A DNA stretch of 64,000 nt from an uncultured Bacteroidota bacterium (GTDB lineage Bacteria > Bacteroidota > Bacteroidia > Chitinophagales > Chitinophagaceae). Where the stretch lies: contig CAINOI010000062.1 of NCBI GenBank assembly GCA_903851465.1, forward strand, positions 55,252-119,251, given 5' to 3'. Position 1 is the first letter of the stretch. Each line of letters opens with the position of its first letter. Both the position numbers and the translations under genes were made by a program. Below the pieces are notes generated by a model, which was not told the origin of the DNA, ran no database searches, and was given only the letters and a program-made list of their open reading frames with translations. Positions 36,501 through 43,968 of this stretch are shown here, piece after piece.

Positions 36501-37340
36501 TCGATGCAGTTCTATTGGAGGTGCTTTCGTAACAGCCTCTCCACCATTGACTCTTTGGATACTTGAATCAAGCACTTTTAAGAAGGGCTTACTGTCATGA
36601 TATGTAAATTCAAATTTATCTTTAAGATCATCTGCAAGGCTGTAGCCATATAAAGCCAATAACTTATTTTTTTCTCTGTCCCAGTTTCTGATGGTTTCAA
36701 AATAATCTGCCCCTTTTAATTGAAACAGTTGCAATAATAAGATGGTCTTATGAATACAAAGAGGATAAGCAGTCTCTGATAAACAATCACAAGAGGTATC
36801 AAAAAAACGTTCTTCATTTTTTTGTATAATCAAATGATGCGTCTTACCATTCATATCTAACTCCGCAACTACTTTTTCATTTTCACTTGAAAGTATATGT
36901 GGACGAATTGTTTTTAAAGTTTGCTCTGCCTTGTCAAAGGTGTCTGCTGAACAAAGCATTTTAATCGATTTTAAATCGATGGCTTTTGTTCTAAGTAAAG
37001 TATGGGTTGTCTTATAAGAAGCAGCTTGGTATTCCAATTGATTCTTATCCATTAAATCTTGTATGAAAAATAAAGCGGCTGCTTTATGTCGACAAACTTC
37101 AGATAAATTATAAGGACATCCGCATCTTAAAGATAAGGTTGCAGCAGAAGTAAAATTTTCAATAGTTACTTTGTAATAAGTTGAATAACCATCGTCTTTT
37201 ACGCGACAATGAATGTTGCCAATCATTGGATCGAATTTCACCAATTCGATATTTTTTAATGCAAAAATGCGTTTACCACGACGAATCACTTCTTCAGTGC
37301 CGTAACTATAAATATGTTTAACAAGATAGGGTAGTGCCAT
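33552..37340 (-). CDS. SNF2-family helicase with two SWIM zinc fingers
   Basis: This 1262-residue Swi2/Snf2 ATPase presumably remodels protein-nucleic acid complexes. The N-terminus has two SWIM-type zinc fingers, C73-x-C75...C83-x-H85 and C184-x-C186...C195-x-H197. A long middle region without recognised motifs follows. The SNF2 motor starts near residue 790, with Walker A DDMGLGKTIQ (about 830), the DExx box DESQ (about 920) and the C-terminal helicase motif QQAIDRTHRIGQ. Homologues of this size are common in Bacteroidota, with no agreed role. It sits behind comB with 77 bases between, which hold a hairpin and a -7 element. Confidence 0.9.
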   Translation of the reverse strand: MALPYLVKHIYSYGTEEVIRRGKRIFALKNIELVKFDPMIGNIHCRVKDDGYSTYYKVTIENFTSAATLSLRCGCPYNLSEVCRHKAAALFFIQDLMDKNQLEYQAASYKTTHTLLRTKAIDLKSIKMLCSADTFDKAEQTLKTIRPHILSSENEKVVAELDMNGKTHHLIIQKNEERFFDTSCDCLSETAYPLCIHKTILLLQLFQLKGADYFETIRNWDREKNKLLALYGYSLADDLKDKFEFTYHDSKPFLKVLDSSIQRVNGGEAVTKAPPIELHRFTVPNKKVDSADTDDTTLKGPEKTIQRYGLVIQEDAHAYPFVSFHVVRGEADELETKFLSKVEKIDILKFVTPYDMHEDDKALLQSVRKLQPAETSKYLNKNSPFQGIWDTIVHADEASLPDETKDLMQEYLHPKMEKLWRDLLEHPFTFFLGHNKNFTTANLVKAELAFYPVQPSFKVEKIGEDYTVHAQVILPSGPVDLVDNHAKSYYLFQQDQLFFYWKNRTDLHWVEQFLPNGQQKVSAKEWPNYLQSTLLPLSKNYHVALDHVTQEKVKGVKPQLQILLKENGDYLFFEPLFVYQDIVVQKEDGPSVIQQVGDKLMILERDLAAERQLVGLIEQLHSGFIRPNEGNVLALKGAEVLKNNWFFLFIDTLKEKQIPLFGTEQLKQFKFNTAKPTTRLYISSNTDWFDAKVEISFGEQKVSIQDIKTMLMNKQQFVPLKDGSLGVLPEQWLNKYALLFKVGEGKTDNLKLSKYHFSVLDELYQQRDEEELIFQLEGKFEKIREHYTIADVQPPAHLDPILRPYQTSGFQWLNYLHDVGWGGILADDMGLGKTIQTLSFLQHLKEKQGKLLALVVCPTTLLFNWQNELKKFTPSLSFMIHHGGTRNKAKLSDGSVEVIITTYGTLRSDIKNFVEVKFDYVILDESQAIKNPTSKVTKAACLLDAGNKLCLSGTPLQNNTFDIYAQMNFLNPGMLGSVEYFKHNFSMPIDKFDEKEQKEHLRKFVFPFILRRTKEQVAKDLPEKQEMVLYCEMGAAQRKIYEAYRNDYRDKLMGLVEEKGVQKAQLSILQGLMKLRQICDSPAIIKDESYPNESVKLDELTREIAENIGEHKALVFSQFLGMLGLIRAALTKLGIDHEYFDGSSTIQEREKAIERFQNDPNCRVFLISLKAGGVGLNLTAADYVYIVDPWWNPAVEQQAIDRTHRIGQTKNIFAYRMICNDTVEDKILKLQDRKRSLAKELISDEDGFMKSLTKDDINYLFS

Positions 37341-37350
37341 AATTAAAAAT

Positions 37351-37389
37351 GCAAATTACCCTCTCCAAAAAGGGCAATTTGCAAATGTA
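37351..37389 (-). promoter_or_regulatory. Promoter element and leader hairpin before the SNF2 gene
   Basis: The minus strand carries TACATTTG (37389-37382), a match to TAnnTTTG. It is followed at once by an inverted repeat with 11-base arms (37372-37382 and 37351-37361, one wobble) and then ATTTTTAATT before the ATG. The hairpin plus T stretch looks like a terminator for comB or an attenuator in the SNF2 leader. Confidence 0.45.
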
Positions 37390-37417
37390 CAACTTCTTGG
37401 GCTATTTTAGGGAAAAA

Positions 37418-38155
37418 CTAACCATGGTTTACCAAGGATCCACTTTTGAAAATAGGTAAAGAAGGGGCTATATCCTTGGTCACACAATACAACATATCGT
37501 CCTCTAAGCCATAGGCAGCCAAACGATGCCAATGAGTCACCGTTTTAATATATTCAGATAAATTAGATTTGTTTTGATTGTACAGTTGATTGGCCATAAA
37601 ACTGCTATCGCAATGAATGGTAAAATGGTCCTTTATTTCCTCAATCACTGCACCTGCAAACAGCGCATCTTCTATATTGAAACGGTTTTTCCATCCTGAA
37701 CAACCTAAAATAACTGGCGCATTTTGTGCTTTCAAAAATTCCACCACTTTGGTCAAATTTGGGAAAGAGCCAGTGATGATTTCTTTTGCTCCTTGATTCA
37801 ATGCCATATGCAACAACTTAGTACCATTGGTCGTTGTAATCACTAAGGTTTTATTTTCAATAAATGACCTAGGATATTCAGAAGGAGAATTGCCATAAGC
37901 TAAACCTGGTATAATTTTTCCGTCTCTTTCTCCTGCAGTAATACCACCAGTTTGCTTACCCATTTCAATACAATGCTCTGCAGAATCTACAGGAATGATT
38001 TTTGATGCTCCATTGAACAATGCTGTCGCCATCGTAGAGGTCGCTCTAAAGACATCAATAATGACAACAATACTATCTTTTATTTCATATAGCTCTAATA
38101 AAGAAGGGGTAAGGACAGTATGTAAAGTTGGCTTCAAAGTATCATTTGTTTGCAT
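37418..38155 (-). CDS. comB: 2-phosphosulfolactate phosphatase ComB
   Basis: ComB hydrolyses 2-phosphosulfolactate to sulfolactate, a step known from coenzyme M synthesis in methanogens. Bacterial homologues are widespread without coenzyme M. The 245-residue protein has the family motifs IIDVFRATSTMATAL, ITAGERDGKIIPGLAYGNSPSEY and VITTTNGTKLL. No comA or sulfolactate dehydrogenase gene is in the window, so its physiological substrate here is open. The ATG at 38155 is preferred over a TTG at 38164 because a TATCTTTG element (minus strand, 38169-38162) ends 6 bases before it. Confidence 0.87.
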   Translation of the reverse strand: MQTNDTLKPTLHTVLTPSLLELYEIKDSIVVIIDVFRATSTMATALFNGASKIIPVDSAEHCIEMGKQTGGITAGERDGKIIPGLAYGNSPSEYPRSFIENKTLVITTTNGTKLLHMALNQGAKEIITGSFPNLTKVVEFLKAQNAPVILGCSGWKNRFNIEDALFAGAVIEEIKDHFTIHCDSSFMANQLYNQNKSNLSEYIKTVTHWHRLAAYGLEDDMLYCVTKDIAPSLPIFKSGSLVNHG

Positions 38156-38161
38156 AGGCGG

Positions 38162-38169
38162 CAAAGATA
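38162..38169 (-). promoter_or_regulatory. -7 element for comB
   Basis: The minus strand reads TATCTTTG, matching TAnnTTTG, and ends only 6 bases before the ATG at 38155, which implies a nearly leaderless mRNA. It overlaps the upstream alternative start codon. Confidence 0.5.
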
Positions 38170-38183
38170 CAAATTGTACCGCT

Positions 38184-38540
38184 TTATTCAGTCTCTTTTA
38201 TGCTTTTTTGCTTACTCAATAAAAGGATTTCATTCAATACAATTTCTGTTACAGTTCTTTTTACCTCTTGTTTATCTGTGTAGGTGTTGTTCACCAAACG
38301 GCCTTCTATGGCAAGTTCTTGGCCTTTCAGCAAATTTTTCTCGGCATAGTCTGCAAGCTTTGACCAAGCCACTAAATTAAACCACTGCGTGTCATCCTGC
38401 CACTCCCCTTCTGCATTTTTAAATCCATCATTGACGGCCAAACTTAGTTGTGCTAGTTTTTTATTTTCGTCAAATACTTTGATTTCAGGATTGGCACCTA
38501 AATGTCCAATCAACTGTACTTTGTTTTTCATTCCTTTCAT
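38184..38540 (-). CDS. ssb: Single-stranded DNA-binding protein
   Basis: SSB coats single-stranded DNA in replication and repair. The OB-fold core is clear: NKVQLIGHLGANPEIKVFDENKKLAQLSLAVND, DTQWFNLVAWSKLADYAEKNLLKGQELAIEGRLVNNTYTD. It is short (118 residues from this start) and lacks the acidic C-terminal tip DxDIPF of replicative SSBs; it ends in SKQKSIKETE. It may be a second, specialised SSB, as Bacteroidota often have more than one. The frame is open from 38594. Starts at 38540 (MKGMKNK) or 38531 (MKNK) fit the family N-terminus better. Confidence 0.85.
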   Translation of the reverse strand: MKGMKNKVQLIGHLGANPEIKVFDENKKLAQLSLAVNDGFKNAEGEWQDDTQWFNLVAWSKLADYAEKNLLKGQELAIEGRLVNNTYTDKQEVKRTVTEIVLNEILLLSKQKSIKETE

Positions 38541-38611
38541 AACGATATATTTATTTGAATCCAAAAATGCATTTAAACTGCAGATGATTTTCAAGTATTT
38601 ACCGTATCAAA

Positions 38612-38634
38612 AAAGGGGACGAATTGTCCCCTTT
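38612..38634 (-). terminator. Terminator after gcvT
   Basis: Nine-base arms AAAGGGGAC/GTCCCCTTT (38612-38620 and 38626-38634) flank a 5-base loop. On the minus strand the stem runs into a T run, about 50 bases after the gcvT stop. Confidence 0.75.
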
Positions 38635-38682
38635 ATATACTCATTCAAATTATTGAATCATTCAAATCCCTCTTATTTAATT

Positions 38683-39777
38683 TCATTTAAAAGGAAACTT
38701 AACCACTTTTGCTTTTACCAAAGTATTTCTAATATCAATAAAGATCTCTGAATCAACAGCAGCATGTGCTGTAGCGATATAGCCTAAGCCAACCGCCTTG
38801 CCTAAACTTGGCGCCTGCGTTCCTGATGTCACGATACCAATGGCTTCGCCTGCAGCATTTTTAATGCTATAATCATGTCTTGGAATACCACGATCTATCA
38901 TTTCAAATCCAACTAATTTTTTTGTTACACCAGCTGCTTTTTGTGCTGCTAAATTTTCTGAATTGGTAAATGCTTTTGTAAACTTTGTGATCCATCCTAA
39001 TCCAGCTTCTAATGGACTTGTGGTATCATTGATGTCATTTCCATATAAACAGAAGCCCATTTCTAGTCTTAATGTATCTCTAGCACCTAGGCCAATTGGC
39101 TTTAAACCAAATGCAGCTCCTGCTTCAAATAATGCATCCCAAACTTTATTGGCATTGTCATTGATGTCTTCAAAATAAATTTCTACGCCACCAGAACCTG
39201 TATAACCTGTTGCACTAATTAATACATTGTCAATGCCCAACAAGTCCCCTTTTACAAAACTATAATAAGGCAAATTCAACACATCCATCTTAGTCATGCT
39301 TTGTACAATCTTAGTCGCATTTGGACCTTGCACTGCTAGTAGCGCTGTTTTAGCACTGATATTATGCATCTCTACTCCTTTGGTATTGTAGCTATTAATC
39401 CAATTCCAATCTTTTTCGATATTGGATGCATTCACAACCAACATATATACTTTGTTCTTTTCGACACAATACACCAATAAGTCATCCACTATACCACCAG
39501 TGGTATTTGGCAAACAACTGTACTGCGCTTTACCATCTTCTAATATGGATGCATCATTGCTTGTCACGCGCTGAATCAAGTCCAATGCATTTTCTCCTTT
39601 TAATACAAACTCGCCCATATGACTCACATCAAATACACCAGCGCTATTTCTTACAGCGGCATGTTCATCATTGATACCTGTATAACTAATTGGCATATTG
39701 TAGCCTGCAAACGGCGCCATTTTTGCACCCAATGCAAGATGCTTATGGGTAAATGGGGTATTTAGTATTTCACTCAT
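38683..39777 (-). CDS. gcvT: Glycine cleavage system T protein (aminomethyltransferase)
   Basis: GcvT transfers the aminomethyl-derived C1 unit from the H protein to tetrahydrofolate and releases ammonia. The 364-residue length is normal. Family signatures include [21 protein letters not shown] at the N-terminus, [11 protein letters not shown], and the folate-binding region [14 protein letters not shown] and [21 protein letters not shown]. The partner gcvH is in the same window at 50.9 kb, so the pathway genes are scattered. A TAACTTTG -7 element lies 16 bases before the ATG and a terminator follows. Confidence 0.96.
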   Translation of the reverse strand: MSEILNTPFTHKHLALGAKMAPFAGYNMPISYTGINDEHAAVRNSAGVFDVSHMGEFVLKGENALDLIQRVTSNDASILEDGKAQYSCLPNTTGGIVDDLLVYCVEKNKVYMLVVNASNIEKDWNWINSYNTKGVEMHNISAKTALLAVQGPNATKIVQSMTKMDVLNLPYYSFVKGDLLGIDNVLISATGYTGSGGVEIYFEDINDNANKVWDALFEAGAAFGLKPIGLGARDTLRLEMGFCLYGNDINDTTSPLEAGLGWITKFTKAFTNSENLAAQKAAGVTKKLVGFEMIDRGIPRHDYSIKNAAGEAIGIVTSGTQAPSLGKAVGLGYIATAHAAVDSEIFIDIRNTLVKAKVVKFPFK

Positions 39778-39793
39778 CTTGAATAAATTTGGA

Positions 39794-39801
39794 CAAAGTT
39801 A
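39794..39801 (-). promoter_or_regulatory. -7 element for gcvT
   Basis: The minus strand reads TAACTTTG, matching TAnnTTTG, ending 16 bases before the ATG at 39777. Confidence 0.55.
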
Positions 39802-39813
39802 ACTAATAAATAC

Positions 39814-39841
39814 AAACGCCCTTCTAGAAAGAAGGGCGTTT
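39814..39841 (-). terminator. Terminator after the PspC gene
   Basis: Perfect 12-base arms (39814-39825 and 39830-39841) with core CGCCCTTCT/AGAAGGGCG flank a 4-base loop, 30 bases after the PspC-protein stop. Confidence 0.8.
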
Positions 39842-39871
39842 TATCTTCACCAAATCAACAAAAAAATCGTT

Positions 39872-42160
39872 TTAATAAGTAAAGCGCTGAACCAATAAGT
39901 GCAACTCTTCTGCTTTTTTAGCAACAGCAGCCACTTTGTTTAAACCCGATGGCGTCTGAATCGCTATCTGCTGTTTCTTTTTAATATCAGATGGGCTTTG
40001 TTGAACACCCTTCTTTTGGGCTTTCTTTTCTTCTAAAGCACGGTCAATTTTTTCTAATTCTTGCATTTTTTGAGCCCTTGTTTTTTCTAAATTTTGTTCT
40101 AAATTTTCACGATCTTTTTTCAATTGTTGTAATTGTTCTTCCATCTCATCAATTGAACCATTTTGATCATTATCATCATCGGATGCATCCATATCAGATT
40201 TGATCTTTTCTAAGCCATCTGCTGTCATCTTATACTCCACTCCTCTATCATAGGAGAAGGATTCGCTGTCCCAATTTTCATTCCATTCATCTACCCAAGT
40301 ATCGTCACCAAATTGGTTGATGGTTTCTGATCGAATACCACGATGGTTTATATTGAAGGTAGTTTGCGACCAACCTTTATTGGTGATCTTGAATCGTTTT
40401 CCAACAGGCACAGCAATGGTCATAATTACATGCTGGTTTCTAAATTTATCTTTATCAGTGATCGCAATACCTCTGTCTAATAATAGTGTACTATCCTGCT
40501 GCATCACAGAGAAATTGATTTTATCTGCAAGTAAATTGGCTTCGCTAATGGACTTCCCATTACTCATGGTCACATATTTCACTTCAAAACTATCTGTCTT
40601 TGATTGTACAATTCTAATTTTTAAATTACGCACACGCACCGTGTCATCGTTATACACTTGGAATGGTTCGATATTAAACCATCTTTGTTCATAATATTTC
40701 ATTTTTGGCGAAGCGGTTACTTCTAAATAGTCTAAAGCAGGATTCACTAGTGCCATATTAATTTCAACGGGTTGATTGTGTTTAGAAAAACTATTGCCTA
40801 AACTGCTAAAGAAATAGAATAGACATACCCATCCAAGGACCCATAAAGCAATAAAACTAGATCTTACCCAAATATTGGATTTTTTAAAGCCTGCAATTTT
40901 ACGAATGATCGCAGTGACAATACCAATCACTGGCACCCATATAAAAAATAAAATAGTACCAATAAATGCCCAAGACTGCAAGCCATCTTCTAAAATGAAT
41001 TTCTTTAATGGCAATAAACCAGTGGTTGCAACTCCAACACCAAATAAAGCAGCAAGTATTGAAATGGTAATGATGCCAAGGATAAAGTATACAAATGCTT
41101 TCATCAAAATGGTAATGGTTCTCCCAAAGAAATGTAAACAACCCTTTCTTTGATCTAATCCTCCAGCACCAGTATTCGCACTGTTAGTGGTATCGTTAGT
41201 CGTATTGGAATTTTCTGCAGAAGATGCATGTTTTTTGTCAAAGCCAGTTCCCCAATTTTTTGCTCTTTTACCAAATCCTTCTATATCAGTTTGAATCGTA
41301 TTCTTGATACTATTGATGTCCACTTTCTCGCCCATCATTTCTAATTTATCTGCACTTGTTCTAGCTTCAGGAATAACCAACCATAGAACGATGTAGACAA
41401 AAATGGCACCTGGCATGAAAGTCACATCAAAAAAGTTATTGAAATCGTCAAACTCCCAAAATTGAAATAAATGAAAATGATTCCAATTAAAAATTAATAA
41501 AATAGTAGGCAACAAAAATAAAATTCTTATAATGCCGACTTTTACACCAAAATATTTAGACATACCAGCACAAACTCCACCAATGACTTTTTTGTCAAGA
41601 TCTCTAAATAATCTTTTTCGAGCACCCCCCACTTCCTTTACAGTCGTACTTGGTACAGCAATCCATAATAATAAGTAAGCAAAAAATGAGATACCAAAAA
41701 GCAGAATCCACAAAATTCGTATGATGATTGGATCCAAGTTTAAATAATTGGCAATACCAGAACACACACCACCTAACACTTTATTTTGCTCGTCACGGTA
41801 TAATCTTTTTTGATAAGTTTGACCACCAGCAGTTTGCGTATCAGATTGCGCTTGATTGGTTCCAGCATTCGAATTTGTATTGGCTTCAAAGCCATCCTGT
41901 GCATCAAAATCTGCAGGACGACCAATACTTGTAATGATTAAATCAATGTCTTCCTCAGAAATACATACGGCCCCTTTTTTTAGACGATCTTCACATAATT
42001 CAGCCACACGACATTCAATGTCATTAATGATTTCATCTTTACCTTCTTCAAGTTCAAAATAGGTTCTTAAACTTTCTATATATTGTTTCAAATTTTCATA
42101 AGCCATTTCTTCGATAGGAAGAATGCGGCCTTGGAAATTGATATTAATTACTTTTTTCAT
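39872..42160 (-). CDS. PspC-domain membrane protein with two PspC modules
   Basis: This 762-residue protein starts with a Bacteroidota-type cytoplasmic head (MKKVININFQGRILPIEEMAYE). It then has PspC module 1 (KRLYRDEQNKVLGGVCSGIANYLNLD plus a membrane helix), PspC module 2 (KRLFRDLDKKVIGGVCAGMSKYFGV plus helices), more membrane segments, a beta-rich region and a C-terminal charged coiled coil (about 660-730). PspC proteins take part in envelope-stress responses, and the exact role here is not known. The frame is open from 42229, inside the padR gene, but ATG 42160 gives the family N-terminus and a 10-base gap. It is cotranscribed with the PadR regulator. Confidence 0.85.
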   Translation of the reverse strand: MKKVININFQGRILPIEEMAYENLKQYIESLRTYFELEEGKDEIINDIECRVAELCEDRLKKGAVCISEEDIDLIITSIGRPADFDAQDGFEANTNSNAGTNQAQSDTQTAGGQTYQKRLYRDEQNKVLGGVCSGIANYLNLDPIIIRILWILLFGISFFAYLLLWIAVPSTTVKEVGGARKRLFRDLDKKVIGGVCAGMSKYFGVKVGIIRILFLLPTILLIFNWNHFHLFQFWEFDDFNNFFDVTFMPGAIFVYIVLWLVIPEARTSADKLEMMGEKVDINSIKNTIQTDIEGFGKRAKNWGTGFDKKHASSAENSNTTNDTTNSANTGAGGLDQRKGCLHFFGRTITILMKAFVYFILGIITISILAALFGVGVATTGLLPLKKFILEDGLQSWAFIGTILFFIWVPVIGIVTAIIRKIAGFKKSNIWVRSSFIALWVLGWVCLFYFFSSLGNSFSKHNQPVEINMALVNPALDYLEVTASPKMKYYEQRWFNIEPFQVYNDDTVRVRNLKIRIVQSKTDSFEVKYVTMSNGKSISEANLLADKINFSVMQQDSTLLLDRGIAITDKDKFRNQHVIMTIAVPVGKRFKITNKGWSQTTFNINHRGIRSETINQFGDDTWVDEWNENWDSESFSYDRGVEYKMTADGLEKIKSDMDASDDDNDQNGSIDEMEEQLQQLKKDRENLEQNLEKTRAQKMQELEKIDRALEEKKAQKKGVQQSPSDIKKKQQIAIQTPSGLNKVAAVAKKAEELHLLVQRFTY

Positions 42161-42170
42161 TGTCTGATAT

Positions 42171-42536
42171 TTATTGAGCAGCATCTGCTTGGTGAACAAT
42201 CGGGTTAGCTTTTGGAGTGATAATGGCATCGACCGATGTGGTCATTTCATTCCAAGTTTTTTGTAAGACCTCATAAGCTTCTATTCCAGCTTCCGTCATC
42301 ACAAAATATTTTCTTGGCGGACCACTGATACTTTCTACCCAACGGTAATTGAGCAAGCCCGCATTTTTTAATCTTGTTAATAGTGGGTACAATGTACCTT
42401 CTAGAATATGCAGATTGGCCGCTTTCATTTGCTCAACAATATCACTCGGATAAACCTCCCCTTGTTGAATGATGGACAATATGCAAAACTCCAAAACGCC
42501 CTTGCGCATCTGACTTTGTGTGTTTTGAATATCCAT
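42171..42536 (-). CDS. PadR-family transcriptional regulator
   Basis: This 121-residue winged-helix repressor-type protein has the family core: RKGVLEFCILSIIQQGEVYPSDIVEQMKAA, then ILEGTLYPLLTRLKNAGLL and the wing region GPPRKYFVMTEAGIEAY. The second helical part is short, as in the minimal PadR-s2 type. Together with the PspC gene behind it, this is the usual Bacteroidota pairing. A perfect 9-base-arm palindrome lies upstream of the -7 element, where the -33 box should be. Autorepression is therefore likely (inference). The ligand is unknown. Confidence 0.9.
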   Translation of the reverse strand: MDIQNTQSQMRKGVLEFCILSIIQQGEVYPSDIVEQMKAANLHILEGTLYPLLTRLKNAGLLNYRWVESISGPPRKYFVMTEAGIEAYEVLQKTWNEMTTSVDAIITPKANPIVHQADAAQ

Positions 42537-42553
42537 AACTTTAATTTATACCA

Positions 42554-42561
42554 CAAAACTA
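42554..42561 (-). promoter_or_regulatory. -7 element for padR-pspC
   Basis: The minus strand reads TAGTTTTG, matching TAnnTTTG, and ends 17 bases before the padR ATG. Confidence 0.55.
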
Positions 42562-42572
42562 AGGATAATTAA

Positions 42573-42595
42573 GGTACTATGCATCACATAGTACC
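42573..42595. promoter_or_regulatory. Candidate PadR operator (palindrome over the -33 region)
   Basis: GGTACTATG (42573-42581) and CATAGTACC (42587-42595) are exact complements separated by CATCA. The palindrome starts 11 bases upstream of the padR -7 element and so covers the -33 position. A further half-site AAGGTACT occurs at 42605-42612. Position and symmetry suggest the binding site of the PadR protein. Confidence 0.55.
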
Positions 42596-42622
42596 AAGTT
42601 TTTTAAGGTACTGTAAAAATAA

Positions 42623-42658
42623 AAACGCTAAATAGCTGATAATCAGTATTTAGCGTTT
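42623..42658 (-). terminator. Terminator after the M16 gene pair
   Basis: Twelve-base arms AAACGCTAAATA/TATTTAGCGTTT (42623-42634 and 42647-42658) with an inner CTGAT/ATCAG extension. On the minus strand the stem is followed by a T-rich tract. Confidence 0.8.
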
Positions 42659-42681
42659 GAAAATAAATTTATAAACCGGCC

Positions 42682-43965
42682 CTAATACACCACTAATTCA
42701 TAAAAATCTTCGGGTTGGAGGTATTGATTGGCCAATTTTTGCAAGTCATCAGGTTGGATCGATCGCACTGTTTCGATGGTTTTATTGAAATAAGCAATGT
42801 CCAAATCGTTCAACAAATAAGTCTTCCAACGATTCATTATTTGGAAGGGTCCGTCTAAGTCTCCCAATAAGGCACCCAACATATAATTCTTTACCAATTT
42901 CAACTCGGCCTCCTCTATCTTTTCATTTCTCAATATGGCCATCTCCTTATACACTTCCTCAATGGTTGCACTGCAGACATCTTTACCTGCATCGGTACTA
43001 ATCATCCAGGCACATTCCTGTACATGATTCTGTAAATAACTATGTATGCCGTAAGTATACCCTTTATCTTCTCTAATGTTACGCATCAACCTTGATCCAA
43101 AAAATCCGCCTAATACATTATTCAATACTTGTGTTCCAGGAAAATCTGGATGGTGTCGATTGGGGAATCTTCTTGCCATTCTAATAGACCCTTGCACCGA
43201 ACTAGCATCATTTACAATCGAATATTTTTTGGTGGCTGCAGCAATAATTGGATGATTATAAGTAGGCAAAACTTGTTGGTTCAAAGGCAAAGCGCCAATG
43301 TATTTGTTCATCAAGCTTTGCATGTTTTTAGGAAACTTGCCCGCCATGAATACAACGGCTTTACCATGCTTATAAAAACGATCATAAAATTGTACTAGAT
43401 CTTCACGGGTAAGATTATTGAATGAAGCTGCTGTAGAATAAGTACCGTAAGGATGGTTGATGCCGAACAAATATTCATCAATCAATCTATTGGCAATAAA
43501 ATCACTCTTCTTTAAATTCAATGTCAATCTTTGCAATTGATTTTGTTGGTAGATTTTTAATTCTTCTTCCGAAAAATTGGACTCTGTAACCAATTCACTC
43601 ACTACAGGTAAGAGTGCTTCAAAATGTTTTGAAAGCGTATGTAAATTAATGGTCGCTGTTTCATTATAACATGTACGATTCACATATGCGCCATAAAATT
43701 CAAAATGGTCATTTAATTCAAAGGCGGTTTTTTGATGCGTCCCGTTTTTCAATAAAAAATTTGTCGCTGCAGCAACCCAATTTTTTTCTTCGTAACAATT
43801 GCCTGCGAAAAAAACCAAGTCCATCATCATCACTTCCTCTGCACCTCCCTCATAACTATATACTTCTACCCCATTGTCTAATGTAAAATGCTGGTAGGGT
43901 TTTAATTGGATATCAAAATCAACGGCATCCTTGATCAACGGCGCTTTTATTCTGTCTAATGCCAT
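42682..43965 (-). CDS. M16-family peptidase-like protein, non-catalytic partner
   Basis: This 427-residue protein has the M16 (inverzincin) fold but no HxxEH zinc motif. At the matching place it reads FFAGNCYEEKNWVAAATNFLLKNG. The C-terminal half retains the substrate-binding R-x-Y type segment NIREDKGYTYGIHSYL. In M16B heterodimers one subunit supplies zinc and the other this Arg/Tyr pair. It lies 3 bases after an HLFEH-containing M16 gene, so the two most likely form a heterodimer. There is no signal peptide, which suggests a cytoplasmic oligopeptidase (inference). Confidence 0.85.
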   Translation of the reverse strand: MALDRIKAPLIKDAVDFDIQLKPYQHFTLDNGVEVYSYEGGAEEVMMMDLVFFAGNCYEEKNWVAAATNFLLKNGTHQKTAFELNDHFEFYGAYVNRTCYNETATINLHTLSKHFEALLPVVSELVTESNFSEEELKIYQQNQLQRLTLNLKKSDFIANRLIDEYLFGINHPYGTYSTAASFNNLTREDLVQFYDRFYKHGKAVVFMAGKFPKNMQSLMNKYIGALPLNQQVLPTYNHPIIAAATKKYSIVNDASSVQGSIRMARRFPNRHHPDFPGTQVLNNVLGGFFGSRLMRNIREDKGYTYGIHSYLQNHVQECAWMISTDAGKDVCSATIEEVYKEMAILRNEKIEEAELKLVKNYMLGALLGDLDGPFQIMNRWKTYLLNDLDIAYFNKTIETVRSIQPDDLQKLANQYLQPEDFYELVVY

Positions 43966-43968
43966 GTT

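Noticed and set aside
38641..38665. Direct repeat TCATTCAAAT in the gap after gcvT
   Set aside because: Only two copies of a short AT-rich word; likely chance.
42682..43965. M16 gene without HxxEH as a decayed pseudogene
   Set aside because: The frame is intact, the Arg/Tyr segment is retained and it sits 3 bases after a catalytic partner, which is the normal M16B heterodimer arrangement.
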